Assembly (NCBI RefSeq): GCF_000972495.1
Contig: NZ_LATM01000031.1
Location: 1 to 49,266, forward strand
Direction of reading: 5' to 3'
DNA from: Hymenobacter terrenus
Lineage (GTDB): Bacteria > Bacteroidota > Bacteroidia > Cytophagales > Hymenobacteraceae
Length of the DNA stretch: 49,266 nucleotides
This document shows, piece by piece, positions 18,946 through 27,469 of the stretch (position 1 is its first letter; every line of letters begins with the position of its first letter). The notes below the pieces were generated by a model. It was not told the DNA's origin. It did no database searches and saw only the letters and a program-made list of their open reading frames with translations. The translations under genes and the position numbers were made by a program.

Positions 18946-21408
18946 TTAGAACCGGTAAGTGAGTGTGAGCACGGAGTTGCGGGGCGCCCCAGGAAACAAG
19001 CGGAGGTAGTTTTGCGCGCCCACCCAGTAGGTTCGGTCGGTCAGGTTATTGATATTCAGAGCTACTTGTACGCTGCTCCCGGCGGGGGTGTAATACAGGG
19101 CCATGTCCAGGAGCGTGTAGGCCGGCACCTCGAACGCCCGCGTAAACCAGGGCACCTTGCTGCCGCTGTACTGCACGCCCAGCCCAATGCCGAGGTCGCC
19201 GAGGGGCGAGTTGGAGGTAAAGTTGTAGCGCGTCCAGAGGTTGCCGCTGTTCACGGGCGTGTTTTGTTTCCGAGCGCCCTGCAAACTGGCATCGTTGTCG
19301 GTTACGATGATGGCATCGATGTAACTGTAGGAGGCATAGATTTGCCATTCGGCAGTCAGGTAGCCCGCAATGTCCATCTCGAAGCCCCGGCTGCGTTCGG
19401 CCCCGCGCGTCACGAGCGAATCCGGAAAAGCGGGCAGATTGGCGTTGAGCAGCAGGTTACGCTGGTTGATTTCGTAAATCGCCGCATTCAGGCTGAGGCG
19501 CCCCTGCGCCAACGTAGCTTTGGCCCCTACTTCTTTCAGCTTGCTCCGCAAGGGCTCAAACCGGTTGGCCGATTGGGCCGTGTTGGCGAACGCACCGGTG
19601 TTCGGCATCAGCGTCACCGTGTTCGACTGCCCCTGAAAGCCTTCCAGGTACGTGCCATAAACGTTCAGCGTAGGCAGCAGCGCATATGTCAGACCGATGC
19701 GAGGCAGCAAGGCCGTCTTAGTAAACGACCGTTCACCCGGCGACTCGTAATTGGTAATGTCGCGGAAAGACTCGTGGCGTAAGCCCAATAATACCAGTAG
19801 CTTATTCCATTTCAGTTGTTCCTGCACGTAGAATGCATTCGTCGTCGTGAGGGCGGCTGGCAGCGCGGTCCGCACGTTCAGCACATAGTCGTTCACGTTC
19901 CGAATGGTGTAGTTCGGGTTGTTGAGGTCGAAATAGCTCACGTTGGAACGCGGCAGCGTGACGCCCCCCAATGTAATGGTCTGATAATTGGCGGCGTTGG
20001 CGGGCACGAAGGCTCCCACCACGGTGCCGTTGGCGAGCAGGAAGCCCCGCGCGGCGTTCTGCCCTCCGCCTTTCACTTTTTGCCAGTCCGACAGGTCGTA
20101 GCCCGCCAGCAGCTTATGGCCGACGGCCCCCGTCGTGAAATCAAAATTGGCGTAAGCGCTCAGGTTATCAACGTTCCAGAACTGTTTGCGCTGCACGAAC
20201 TGCATGGCTGCCAGCGACGTAACCGGCTTGTCGTTGATATCAACGGCGAAGGCGTTGGTGGTGCGGTGTTCCTGCAAATCTTCCGTCCACGTCTGCTTCA
20301 TGTACGTAGCGTTAACGCTGATGTGGTCGCTGAATTTATGGGCCAGATTGCCCGTGATAAGAAGCTGTTTGGAGTTGAAAAAATCGTTGCTAGCGCCCAG
20401 ATTCAGACTAATGGGCGTGCTGTTCAGCTTTGTAGCGCCCGCCACCGCGCCGAATATGGGTTGTCCCCGGTCGAGGTTGCCGGTCATGTTACTGAAAATC
20501 AGCTCGGCGTTGAGGGCCGTTTTGGCATTGGGAATGTAGGAGAACGAGGGGGAAAACAGCAACGAGTTGTTTTGTACCAAATCGCGGTAACTGCGGGCTT
20601 GCTGGTAGGCCCCGTTGAAGCGGTACAATAGCGTTTTCTGTGAATTAAGCGGCCCGGTAAAATCGAGCGTACCCCGCAATGTGCTGAAACTGCCCACGCT
20701 CAGGCTTGCCTCTTTGCGGTCGACGGCCAGCGGTTTCTTGGTCACCAGGTTGATGCTGCCCCCAGGGTCCACCGACGAAAATGTAGCGCTAGCGGGGCCT
20801 TTGAGCACTTCCACGCGCTCGATGTTGGCCGTCAGCGGCTGGAGGAAATAGTACTGCCGCGTCCGCATCCCATTGATAATCTGCCCTTCCTCGTTCTGGC
20901 TGATGCCCCGGATGGCGTACTGGTTGTAAAAACTCGACGGGGTGACGCCACTGACTGTCTTCACGGCATCGGCTAGTTGAAATGCCTGGCGGTCAGCTAT
21001 CAGTTCTTTGGTGACCGTACCGATTGATTGCGGAATGTCTTTGTTAAGCGCGGCCGTCCGGGTGGCCGAAAATGAGTACTCGCTGGCGTAGTCCCGCACC
21101 GCGCGCCCCACCACCTCCACACTTTGGAGTTCTGCTGCTTCCGGCACCAGCTCGATAGTAAAAAAACGCTGGCGGGCTCGGGCTGTCGTCGTTTTGAACC
21201 CCACCGATGAGACTTGTAACGTGCCTGCCCCATCGAGCGAGAATTTTCCGTCAGCATCGGTAGCCGTGCCTTTGTCGGTGCCCAGCAGGCGCACCGTAGC
21301 CCCCATTACCGGCTCACCGGTACCGGCATCGCGCACATCGCCACTGATGGTTTGAGCCCGCAGGCAAAATGCGCTCAGGATGAGCAACAGGGTAAACAGA
21401 AATTTCAT
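18946..21408 (-). CDS. TonB-dependent siderophore-receptor-like outer membrane protein
   Basis: About 820 aa from ATG 21408 (an upstream GTG at 21414 is also in frame). A signal peptide (MKFLFTLLLILSAFCLRAQ) is followed by a carboxypeptidase-regulatory-like domain (TISGDVRDAGTGEPVMGATV). The plug has siderophore-receptor hallmarks (KDIPQSIGTVTKELI; AIRGISQNEEGQIINGMR; VEVLKGPASATFSSVDPGGS). The 22-strand barrel ends NSVLTLTYRF. The family imports ferric siderophores or other metal chelates. It heads an operon with two ABC-2 permeases and an ATPase. A near-palindromic motif at 21514-21531 lies upstream and is shared with two other promoters in the window. The substrate is not predictable, and zinc or another metal chelate is possible. 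Confidence 0.88.
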   Translation of the reverse strand: MKFLFTLLLILSAFCLRAQTISGDVRDAGTGEPVMGATVRLLGTDKGTATDADGKFSLDGAGTLQVSSVGFKTTTARARQRFFTIELVPEAAELQSVEVVGRAVRDYASEYSFSATRTAALNKDIPQSIGTVTKELIADRQAFQLADAVKTVSGVTPSSFYNQYAIRGISQNEEGQIINGMRTRQYYFLQPLTANIERVEVLKGPASATFSSVDPGGSINLVTKKPLAVDRKEASLSVGSFSTLRGTLDFTGPLNSQKTLLYRFNGAYQQARSYRDLVQNNSLLFSPSFSYIPNAKTALNAELIFSNMTGNLDRGQPIFGAVAGATKLNSTPISLNLGASNDFFNSKQLLITGNLAHKFSDHISVNATYMKQTWTEDLQEHRTTNAFAVDINDKPVTSLAAMQFVQRKQFWNVDNLSAYANFDFTTGAVGHKLLAGYDLSDWQKVKGGGQNAARGFLLANGTVVGAFVPANAANYQTITLGGVTLPRSNVSYFDLNNPNYTIRNVNDYVLNVRTALPAALTTTNAFYVQEQLKWNKLLVLLGLRHESFRDITNYESPGERSFTKTALLPRIGLTYALLPTLNVYGTYLEGFQGQSNTVTLMPNTGAFANTAQSANRFEPLRSKLKEVGAKATLAQGRLSLNAAIYEINQRNLLLNANLPAFPDSLVTRGAERSRGFEMDIAGYLTAEWQIYASYSYIDAIIVTDNDASLQGARKQNTPVNSGNLWTRYNFTSNSPLGDLGIGLGVQYSGSKVPWFTRAFEVPAYTLLDMALYYTPAGSSVQVALNINNLTDRTYWVGAQNYLRLFPGAPRNSVLTLTYRF

Positions 21409-21899
21409 GAGCACAAGTGATGATGAATACGCAGAAAATACAGGATACCCGAAGCGTTAATCCATGTTAGCGAATCCGGTTAATCCAGAAACGGGAACGT
21501 TTTGGGACGCAAATTATGCAACATTGTTGTAAAAAAATAACATCGACCTGTTTTGCCTGCTTCAGGTTTCTGAGCATATGGTACACAAACCGCCCATCTA
21601 CTTATCGCAGCGTGACTTTTGAGCAAAGATTTATACTCGTAACATATTCATCACCCAGGCCGCGCTTCATGCGATAGCGCAACCCTACAAGTGCTCTTAA
21701 CAGCTAATTCTTTCTTCACGCTGATGCATCGTTGCGTATTTGCCTCCTCGTTCCGCTTTCGCTTATACCCCAGCGAGCACCACGATTTTCCTCTGGCGAA
21801 TCCTAGGGCCAGATTGCCTATACCTGTTTATCTTGTCCTGCATTTACACGCATACAGGTAAAGAATTTTCGTACGGACTTTAAAGGCCACCTCATCTCA
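21409..21899. other. Intergenic region
   Basis: Apart from candidate operator site A at 21514-21531 and an A/T-run at about 21531-21541, I see no gene, repeat or terminator. The segment just before 21900 may be decayed upstream coding sequence of the Fic fragment, but no readable domain remains. Confidence 0.4.
21514..21531. promoter_or_regulatory. Near-palindromic candidate operator, site A
   Basis: TTATGCAACATTGTTGTA lies about 105 bp upstream of the TonB-receptor ATG. Its core caaca-t-tgttg is an inverted repeat. It shares TTATGCAAnAnTGTTGnA with site B (36439-36456) and TGCAAyAnnGwTGyA with site C (48527-48541). On the minus strand it is followed directly by ataatttgc, a weak -7-like element. 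The size and symmetry suit a dimeric repressor. A Fur-superfamily metalloregulator is a guess from gene context. Confidence 0.45.
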
Positions 21900-22091
21900 A
21901 TGAGCCGCTACATCATGGACCAAAAGGCCGACAATTACGCCTTACTGGCTGGCATGTCGCAGCGGGGCGACTGGAAATCCTGGCTGCTGTACATGCTGTG
22001 GGCCGTGGAAGCGACGGGTGTATTGATGACCTATGACAAAATTAATGACCTAGTGGCCAGGAGGTCATTTCCGGGCACCACTATTATCTGA
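21900..22091 (+). pseudogene. Fic-family protein C-terminal fragment
   Basis: The 63-aa frame starts MSRYIMDQKADNYALLAGMS and continues QRGDWKSWLLYMLWAVEATG. This matches the conserved C-terminal end of DUF4172/Fic-type AMPylator proteins, where L-S-R-Y-I, Y-x-L-L and G-D-W-x-x-W-x-x-x-M-L-x-x-V-E recur. The catalytic HPFxxGNGR-type core is absent upstream, and no plausible start context is visible. It is best read as the stump of a deleted gene. It could still be translated as a small peptide, but I consider that unlikely. Confidence 0.6.
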
Positions 22092-22216
22092 ATTTGGAAC
22101 TGCCTCGAATACTGAGCGAATAGGCACATCCTGCGATTAGACGGCGTTGGTTGAAGCCCAACAGGCAGTTTTATTGCAGGATGGGCTCCCCCACCATGGG
22201 GTGAACGAGTTGGTTG

Positions 22217-22737
22217 TTAGCGTACTGCGGCCGCCCGGCGTGCCTCGGCGGCGGTGAAGAATGCTGCCCCGAGCAGGGTCAGGTCCTTGATACGAAAGCC
22301 ACCCCCGGCACCCACAGCCCATCAACCAAAGCCAACGAGCCGGGCGTGGTCAGCAGAAATGACAGGGTGGTGAGGAACATGAGTACCGCCCCGAGGCTGC
22401 CGTAGAAGGATAGGTGCGGTGCTACCGGCCGCAGAGCGATAAGGAGAGCAAACACGATTTCCGCTCCGCCCACCAAGTTGGAGACGACTCGGACCCGGAA
22501 CACGTCGTAAATCCACGCAAATCGAGGGCTGTGGGTGAACAGCGGCTGAATGGCCGCCGCCTCGGTGGGAGTAAACTTGAAAATGCCAAACCAGAGCACA
22601 ATCAGCACGATGCTGTAGCGAAGCACGAAAACGCCGGTTTGTTCCAGTGCCGAAATGGGTGCAAGAGACGAGCGGGAAGGATTGGCGGCTGGAGGGGCTA
22701 CGAAGCGCGTGGGTTGGTCGAGGGCGGAGGAGTTCAT
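22217..22737 (-). pseudogene. DUF417 (YkgB-like) membrane protein gene with a 3' frameshift
   Basis: From ATG 22737 the frame encodes a four-helix membrane protein typical of DUF417: LRYSIVLIVLWFGIFKFTP, then SNLVGGAEIVFALLIALRPV and LSFYGSLGAVLMFLTTLSFL, then LLTTPGSL. As written it stops at 22279 after 152 aa. One base out of frame, the conserved tail continues: GFRIKDLTLLGAAFFTAAEA, then RRAAAVR and stop at 22217. A 1-nt indel, probably in the C-run at about 22306-22310, explains this. The function of DUF417 is unknown, and some members are linked to stress responses. It is either a recent pseudogene or a sequencing error. Confidence 0.75.
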
Positions 22738-23014
22738 GGGAAAAGGTTAAGGTGGATACAGCCAATGGGACGGCTACCTCTCCCAGAACTTACAGCTATT
22801 ACCCAAGATTTTTGTTTCTTTGGTCTGTGCGGAAAGAATGCGCATCACTTGAGCCCCCTCACAGCTTAGGCGCCAAATACTGACTGGAAAAATATCTACG
22901 GAAACCAAACGGGTAGCCAAAGGACGCCGCGAGAGCGCCGTTACCTGCCAGCACGGGCGGTGCTGATGCTTTGGGAATTATTGCTTCAGAGAGCAAGCCC
23001 CTACATTCACCGCT

Positions 23015-23596
23015 ATGAAAAGCTCCCTCCTCACGCTAGTTGCTCTGTTGTGCGGGAAATTTTGCCTCGCGCAAACCCCTGCTGCCAAAGATGCTCTACA
23101 GTTGAAAGACAACTACTCAGTCCAGTTTTTATACGTCACCAACAAGGATAAGCAAGTCCTTATTCAGAAAAACCAATATGGCTGGAACCCCATCGCCTTG
23201 CGTTCCAACAGGCCCCAATCCATCAAGGAAGCGTTAGACAGTTTGGCTGCTTCCATGGGGCTCACGATTGGTGCCCTCCGCTTGGCCGGCCTATACACGT
23301 ATAAGTTCGAAGGCCTCCCGGACCACCAGCAAGTGTCTTTTAGGACTCACTTCACGGCGAAACTGACTGCCGGAAAGCTGCGCCAGCCAACGGACACCAG
23401 CGTCGTCTACCGGTGGGTCTCGATACCGGAAGCCATTGATAGGATTGAGTTTACCCCCGCAAAACAACAAGCCAAGCAACTACTAACTTTTCCGAAGCAG
23501 GTATGGGGAGGCTCCTACCTGATTATCTGGAAAGACGATAAGCTGACCGGCTCTAAAGTTTTAGAGCCCGCCTATTCGCTGTCTCCCACCCCGTAA
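23015..23596 (+). CDS. Secreted protein of unknown function, possibly Nudix-fold related
   Basis: This 193-aa protein has a signal peptide (MKSSLLTLVALLCGKFCLAQ) and no transmembrane segment. The mature part resembles the second half of a Nudix hydrolase: FRTHFTAKLTAGKL, then VVYRWVSIPEAIDRIEFTPA (compare the common R-W-V-x-x-x-E-A stretch), then KQLLTFPKQVWGGSYLIIW. The catalytic Nudix box (Gx5Ex7REUxEExGU) is missing, so hydrolase activity is not expected. The Nudix link is an inference from pattern. It has no clear operon partner. Confidence 0.6.
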   Translation: MKSSLLTLVALLCGKFCLAQTPAAKDALQLKDNYSVQFLYVTNKDKQVLIQKNQYGWNPIALRSNRPQSIKEALDSLAASMGLTIGALRLAGLYTYKFEGLPDHQQVSFRTHFTAKLTAGKLRQPTDTSVVYRWVSIPEAIDRIEFTPAKQQAKQLLTFPKQVWGGSYLIIWKDDKLTGSKVLEPAYSLSPTP

Positions 23597-24006
23597 GTAA
23601 ACCTAGGTTGCGAATGCTAAGTAGAAGCGGACGTGTCGCCGGCGAATCTGCTCCTGCTTTTTTACGCCCTCCCTTCGGCCTTTTCTAGCCCTGAATTTAT
23701 CTTTTTATTACCTCTAAACGCATCTAACCACTTGTCTGTCACTTGTTCGGAGGTGCCGATGCAAACTCCCGATACAGCCGAATGCCCCACGAAAAGTCTT
23801 CCGGCGACGCCGACTCCCAGCCGTTGAAGGCGTGGCCGGCATCTGAGGTGTAACGCAGGCGGTAGCGGGCAGGTTGATGAGTTGAACGGCTTGGCCCTGC
23901 TTGCCGAAAACTAAGCTGGAGTAAGTACCCAGCTGGCATTGGTCCGCAGTGCGTTGCCGACTGGGTTCACGTCGGCAACGCCGGCCCGAAACGACTCGGA
24001 CACTGG
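23597..24006. other. Intergenic region with possible debris
   Basis: 23597-23740 shows nothing. On the minus strand, 23740-24000 contains protein-like stretches in two frames (FGKQGQAVQLINLP; then RYRLRYTSDAGHAFNGWESA) that seem to belong to one decayed gene of about 90 residues directly downstream of the DUF892 gene. I do not recognise the family, and no start is evident. Confidence 0.3.
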
Positions 24007-24486
24007 TCAAGCCGTGCCCATGATTTGCTCGGCAATTTGGGTGTGCTGCTCGTCGGCTTGTTTGGCTTCGTCCAGACAGGCCTGCAGGTCTTGCTCGGTT
24101 TGCTTCATCCCAACTTGCGCGGCATAAGTGCGCAGCGTGCCGCAGGCGTCAATCCACTAATGCAGTGCCAATTGCCCGGCCGCAATGATACCAAGGTCCT
24201 GCGAGAAATCATCTGGAGCTTGCTGGCGAATTCGCCGTCTGACTTCATAGTGGGCTTCCAGGATGGGGGGGTGTTGCCCGTCTCCGCCGTCGGCTTCCCA
24301 TAACGCCCGCTCGATGCGCTCCTGCCACTGCTTCGACTTCTCATTGCCTTGGTCGAGCGCGGCCTTGAGTTGGGGGTTGCGTGCGTCGTTCTGAATCTCA
24401 TCAGTTGCTCGAGCCGCGACCTCGCCGCCAGCTTTCAGTGCGGCGGGGCCTTGCTGAATGAGGGTCTTCAATGCCTCTTTTGCCAT
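24007..24486 (-). pseudogene. DUF892 (YciE/YciF-type ferritin-like) protein with an internal amber codon
   Basis: From ATG 24486 the frame reads a four-helix ferritin-like protein of the DUF892 type: NPQLKAALDQGNEKSKQW, ILEAHYEVRRRIRQQAPDDF and SQDLGIIAAGQLALH. A TAG then stands at 24157-24159. Without any frame change the family sequence resumes: WIDACGTLRTYAAQVGMKQT, then EQDLQACLDEAKQADEQ, ending IMGTA and TGA at 24007. The family has an aromatic residue at the TAG position (LALHYW/Y), so a single TAC/TAT to TAG change is likely. Relatives are stress-induced dinuclear-metal proteins. As written only 109 of about 159 residues are made. Confidence 0.75.
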
Positions 24487-24821
24487 AGCTCAGGTAAGGT
24501 TTGGTTGTGGGTAAAAGATGCTGCTTAGGACGAAATATTCAGCGTACAATACCGTGAAAAGTCGCCGTTTCGCACTCGATACATGGGTAGCAACTATCCC
24601 AATTTCTCCACCCGGCTTCGGCCAAGTACAACCATTGGCACAACCGTGACCCGCCAGCTGCTTGTCGACCAAACTCCACCTATAGTCAAGTCATTATTTG
24701 AAAGGCAAGGGATTTGTGACACGTAGCACAACGATGTAACCAGCATTATCCACCTCCAATCGACATTTCCCCTATCAGCGTAAGCGCCTCGCGGGAGGTG
24801 AAGAAAAGCGGTGCCGGAAAG
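24487..24821. other. Intergenic region
   Basis: This 335-bp gap lies between the TonB-receptor stop and the DUF892 gene start. I see no gene and no strong hairpin; only short 4-5 bp stems occur near 24787-24800. The minus-strand promoter of the DUF892 gene should lie here, but no TAnnTTTG match was found. Confidence 0.4.
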
Positions 24822-27290
24822 TCAAAACTCAAAGATGAAGCCGATGGTGGGAACCACGAGCGGGTCGTTGTTGGTGAGCAGCAGCGGCACGCCATTGCTG
24901 CCGTCGGGGCGGATGGGCTGACCGTCCGTGGTGACGTAGCCCGAGTTGTCGGGCAGGCGCCGGAAGGAGTATTCCGCTACGCTGGGGTTCGTGAGCACGA
25001 AGGCGTTCTGCACATCCAGGAACAAGTCCAGCGAGTAGCGCCGCCAATTCAGGCGCTTGTCGAGGCGGAAGTCGAACTGCTGAAAGGCGCCCAGGCGCTC
25101 GGTATTGAGGCGGCCGTAATCGAGCACCGCATTGCCAGTGGTGAGGTAGCTGGCCTGCGAGGCAGCCAGATCGAAGGGCGTGTAGGGAGCCCCACCAGCG
25201 GCCCGGTACTTGAGGCCCAACTCCCAGCCTCGCCCAAACCGACGGCCCAGCAGCGCCGAGGCCAGGTACCGAGTGTCCCAGGCGGAGGCCACATAGGTGC
25301 CGCTGCGCCCCGTAAACTCCGACCGAAAGCCCGTGAGCGAAACCACGGCAAACACTTTTTGGGTAAATTTCTGCTGGAAGAAAAACTCCACGCCGTAGGC
25401 CCGGCCCCGCCCGGTGCTGCTCACGGCTTCGTTGCCAAGAGCCGCGAAGTCGCCGCCCAGGTTAGCCAGGCTGATGCCGTCGCGCACGCTCACCGGATAG
25501 TTGCGGTACTTCTTGTAAAAGCCTTCGAGGGTGAAGCGGGTGGCCGGCGCCGGCAGCCACTCCAAGCCGGCCACGTAATGGTCGGCACGAATGTAGCGGC
25601 TGGGTTGATTGACGAGACTACCCAGCGAATCACGGAAACCCAGGATGGTGTTGGGTGGAATCTTATAGTAGCGGCCCACCGAGGCATTCACATTCACGGT
25701 GGGTAACAGGGCATAGCTCAGGCTCACGCGGGGCGACAGAGTGCGGCCGAGGTTGCGCCCATCGTCGGTGAGCGAGTTGCCGTCGGTGCGCACGCCGGCC
25801 GAGACAGTCAGCCGGTCGCCGGCCAGAAACGAGCGGGTGAGCTGGCCGAAGGCCCCGAAGCGCACAAAGTCCACGGCCGTTTGGAAGCGGACGTCCACAC
25901 CGGGTTGTAGCTGGTTGCCAGCGGCATCAAAAACCGGGCGGCGCAGGCGGTTGAAGTAGCGGTTGTCGTACTGCACATACTGGGTCATCAGGCCGTAGCT
26001 GTATTGCCAGCGGCCAGCCGTGCCATTCACGTCGGCGCGCAGCTTGTTCTCCACGTCGCCGGAGCGGGTGAGCAGCACGCGCTGGCTTTCGTCGGTGGTA
26101 CGGCCGCCGGCAAACAGGTCCACTTTGTTGTACTGCTCGGTGCGGCTCAGGGCCACATTCACGAAGCCTTTGCGGATGAGGTGGCGCAGGTTCAGGCCCA
26201 CCGTGTAGTTCCACTGCTGCAGCTTAGGTGTGTTGCGGATGGTCACTTCTTTTTCCGGGGTGGTTTCGCTAGGCACTTCCACCCGGAAATTGTCGATGGC
26301 CCCCAGGCCCAGGGTCGTGAGCGTGGTTTTGGGCGAGAGTTTGCTCGTGACCTTGTACTGAAAATCGTAATAGTCGGGCCGAATAGGCAGATCCAACACC
26401 TTGAATAACAGCTGTAAATACGACCTTCGAGCCGAGAGCAGAAACGTGGTGCGGGCCGTGCCGCTGCTGTCCTTGCGGCTCAATGGGCCTTCCAGCGTGG
26501 CCGCCACTTCCGTACCCGAGGTGCGCAGGTTGCCTTGCAGCCGCTCGGGGTTGCCGTCGCGCTGCCGGAACTGCAGCACCGATGAGAGCGGGTTATCGTA
26601 GCGGGCGTTGAAGGCCGATGTGCTCAGCGTCACATCCTCGATGAAGCTTACATTGAGAATGCCGGCTGGCCCGCCCGCGCTGCCCTGGGTCTGGAAGTGG
26701 TTGATAACTGGCACCTCGATGCCGTCGAGGTAGTACACGTTTTCGTTCGGTGCCCCGCCGCGGATAATGATATCGTTGCGGAAACCAGCAGTGCCACCGG
26801 TGCCCCCGCCACCCACGCCAGGCAGCGTCTGCACCACTTTCGAAATGTCGAAGTTGCCCCCCGGGTTGCTCTTGATTTCCTCGGAGTTGATGCGCTGCAC
26901 GCTTAGGGGCGTTTCGGCCGTGGCCACCCGAATCGCGCGGTTGGCCACCACCTGTACCTCGCTCAGCTGCTGCGCCCCAGCGCTCAGCTCAAGGGTCAGA
27001 ACGTTAGCGTTACCGCTGCTCACCTGCACGTTGGGCCGCAGCAGGGCGTCATAGCCGACGAAGGAAGCCCGTAGGTTGTACGACCCTGTGGGGACACCCG
27101 TGAGGCGAAAGCGACCCGCCCCATCGGTGGCCGTCCCAAATTCAGTGCCCTCCAGCGCTACGGTCACGCCGGGTAGCGTCTCCTGCGTTTTTTGGTCGCG
27201 CACGATGCCCGCAATGGTGCCTGTGCTTTGTGCCAGTCCCGATTTTACGGTGCATAGTAGAAGGAAGAACAAGAGAAAACGTGAAAGCAT
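24822..27290 (-). CDS. TonB-dependent receptor with carboxypeptidase-regulatory-like domain
   Basis: This 822-aa protein has a signal peptide (MLSRFLLFFLLLCTVKSGLA). A CarboxypepD-regulatory-like domain follows (TIAGIVRDQKTQETLPGVTV to about residue 110), then a plug (SKVVQTLPGVGGGG; NDIIIRGGAPNENVYYLDGI; VPVINHFQTQGSAGGPAGIL), and a beta-barrel with a terminal Phe (TIGFIFEF). It lacks the SusC TonB-box motif and has no SusD partner, so it is a stand-alone importer. The substrate is unknown. It is transcribed away from a MarR-like gene. A perfect TAnnTTTG on the minus strand (27357 to 27350) lies inside a palindrome (27354-27378), which suggests direct repression by that regulator. Confidence 0.9.
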   Translation of the reverse strand: MLSRFLLFFLLLCTVKSGLAQSTGTIAGIVRDQKTQETLPGVTVALEGTEFGTATDGAGRFRLTGVPTGSYNLRASFVGYDALLRPNVQVSSGNANVLTLELSAGAQQLSEVQVVANRAIRVATAETPLSVQRINSEEIKSNPGGNFDISKVVQTLPGVGGGGTGGTAGFRNDIIIRGGAPNENVYYLDGIEVPVINHFQTQGSAGGPAGILNVSFIEDVTLSTSAFNARYDNPLSSVLQFRQRDGNPERLQGNLRTSGTEVAATLEGPLSRKDSSGTARTTFLLSARRSYLQLLFKVLDLPIRPDYYDFQYKVTSKLSPKTTLTTLGLGAIDNFRVEVPSETTPEKEVTIRNTPKLQQWNYTVGLNLRHLIRKGFVNVALSRTEQYNKVDLFAGGRTTDESQRVLLTRSGDVENKLRADVNGTAGRWQYSYGLMTQYVQYDNRYFNRLRRPVFDAAGNQLQPGVDVRFQTAVDFVRFGAFGQLTRSFLAGDRLTVSAGVRTDGNSLTDDGRNLGRTLSPRVSLSYALLPTVNVNASVGRYYKIPPNTILGFRDSLGSLVNQPSRYIRADHYVAGLEWLPAPATRFTLEGFYKKYRNYPVSVRDGISLANLGGDFAALGNEAVSSTGRGRAYGVEFFFQQKFTQKVFAVVSLTGFRSEFTGRSGTYVASAWDTRYLASALLGRRFGRGWELGLKYRAAGGAPYTPFDLAASQASYLTTGNAVLDYGRLNTERLGAFQQFDFRLDKRLNWRRYSLDLFLDVQNAFVLTNPSVAEYSFRRLPDNSGYVTTDGQPIRPDGSNGVPLLLTNNDPLVVPTIGFIFEF

Positions 27291-27349
27291 AGGAGAAAAG
27301 ATTACGTGAGAATGCGTGTTAAACGAATGACATCATTCTTTGTTTGCCT

Positions 27350-27357
27350 CAAAAGTA
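27350..27357 (-). promoter_or_regulatory. Bacteroidota-type -7 element (TACTTTTG) for the TonB receptor
   Basis: On the minus strand the sequence TACTTTTG matches the TAnnTTTG consensus exactly, about 60 bp upstream of the receptor ATG. A TTG -33 element at the usual 19-nt spacing is not present, so promoter strength may be low or activator-dependent. It overlaps one arm of the 27354-27378 palindrome. Confidence 0.55.
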
Positions 27358-27378
27358 AAACATTTCGAGTGTTTTACT
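27354..27378. promoter_or_regulatory. Candidate MarR-type operator palindrome
   Basis: AGTAAAACA (27354-27362) and TGTTTTACT (27370-27378) form a perfect 9-bp inverted repeat around a 7-bp spacer. It sits in the 179-bp divergent region between a TonB receptor and a MarR-like gene and overlaps the receptor's -7 box. A 25-bp dyad suits a winged-helix dimer, so it is the natural candidate binding site for the adjacent regulator. Confidence 0.6.
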
Positions 27379-27469
27379 ACTTAATAGCTCTGTTATCAAT
27401 TTTGTTGAGGAGCGCCGCTAGTTTTGAGGGGTGGCCCTAATCCCGGTCTTGTTCCGTATTTCACAGCCC

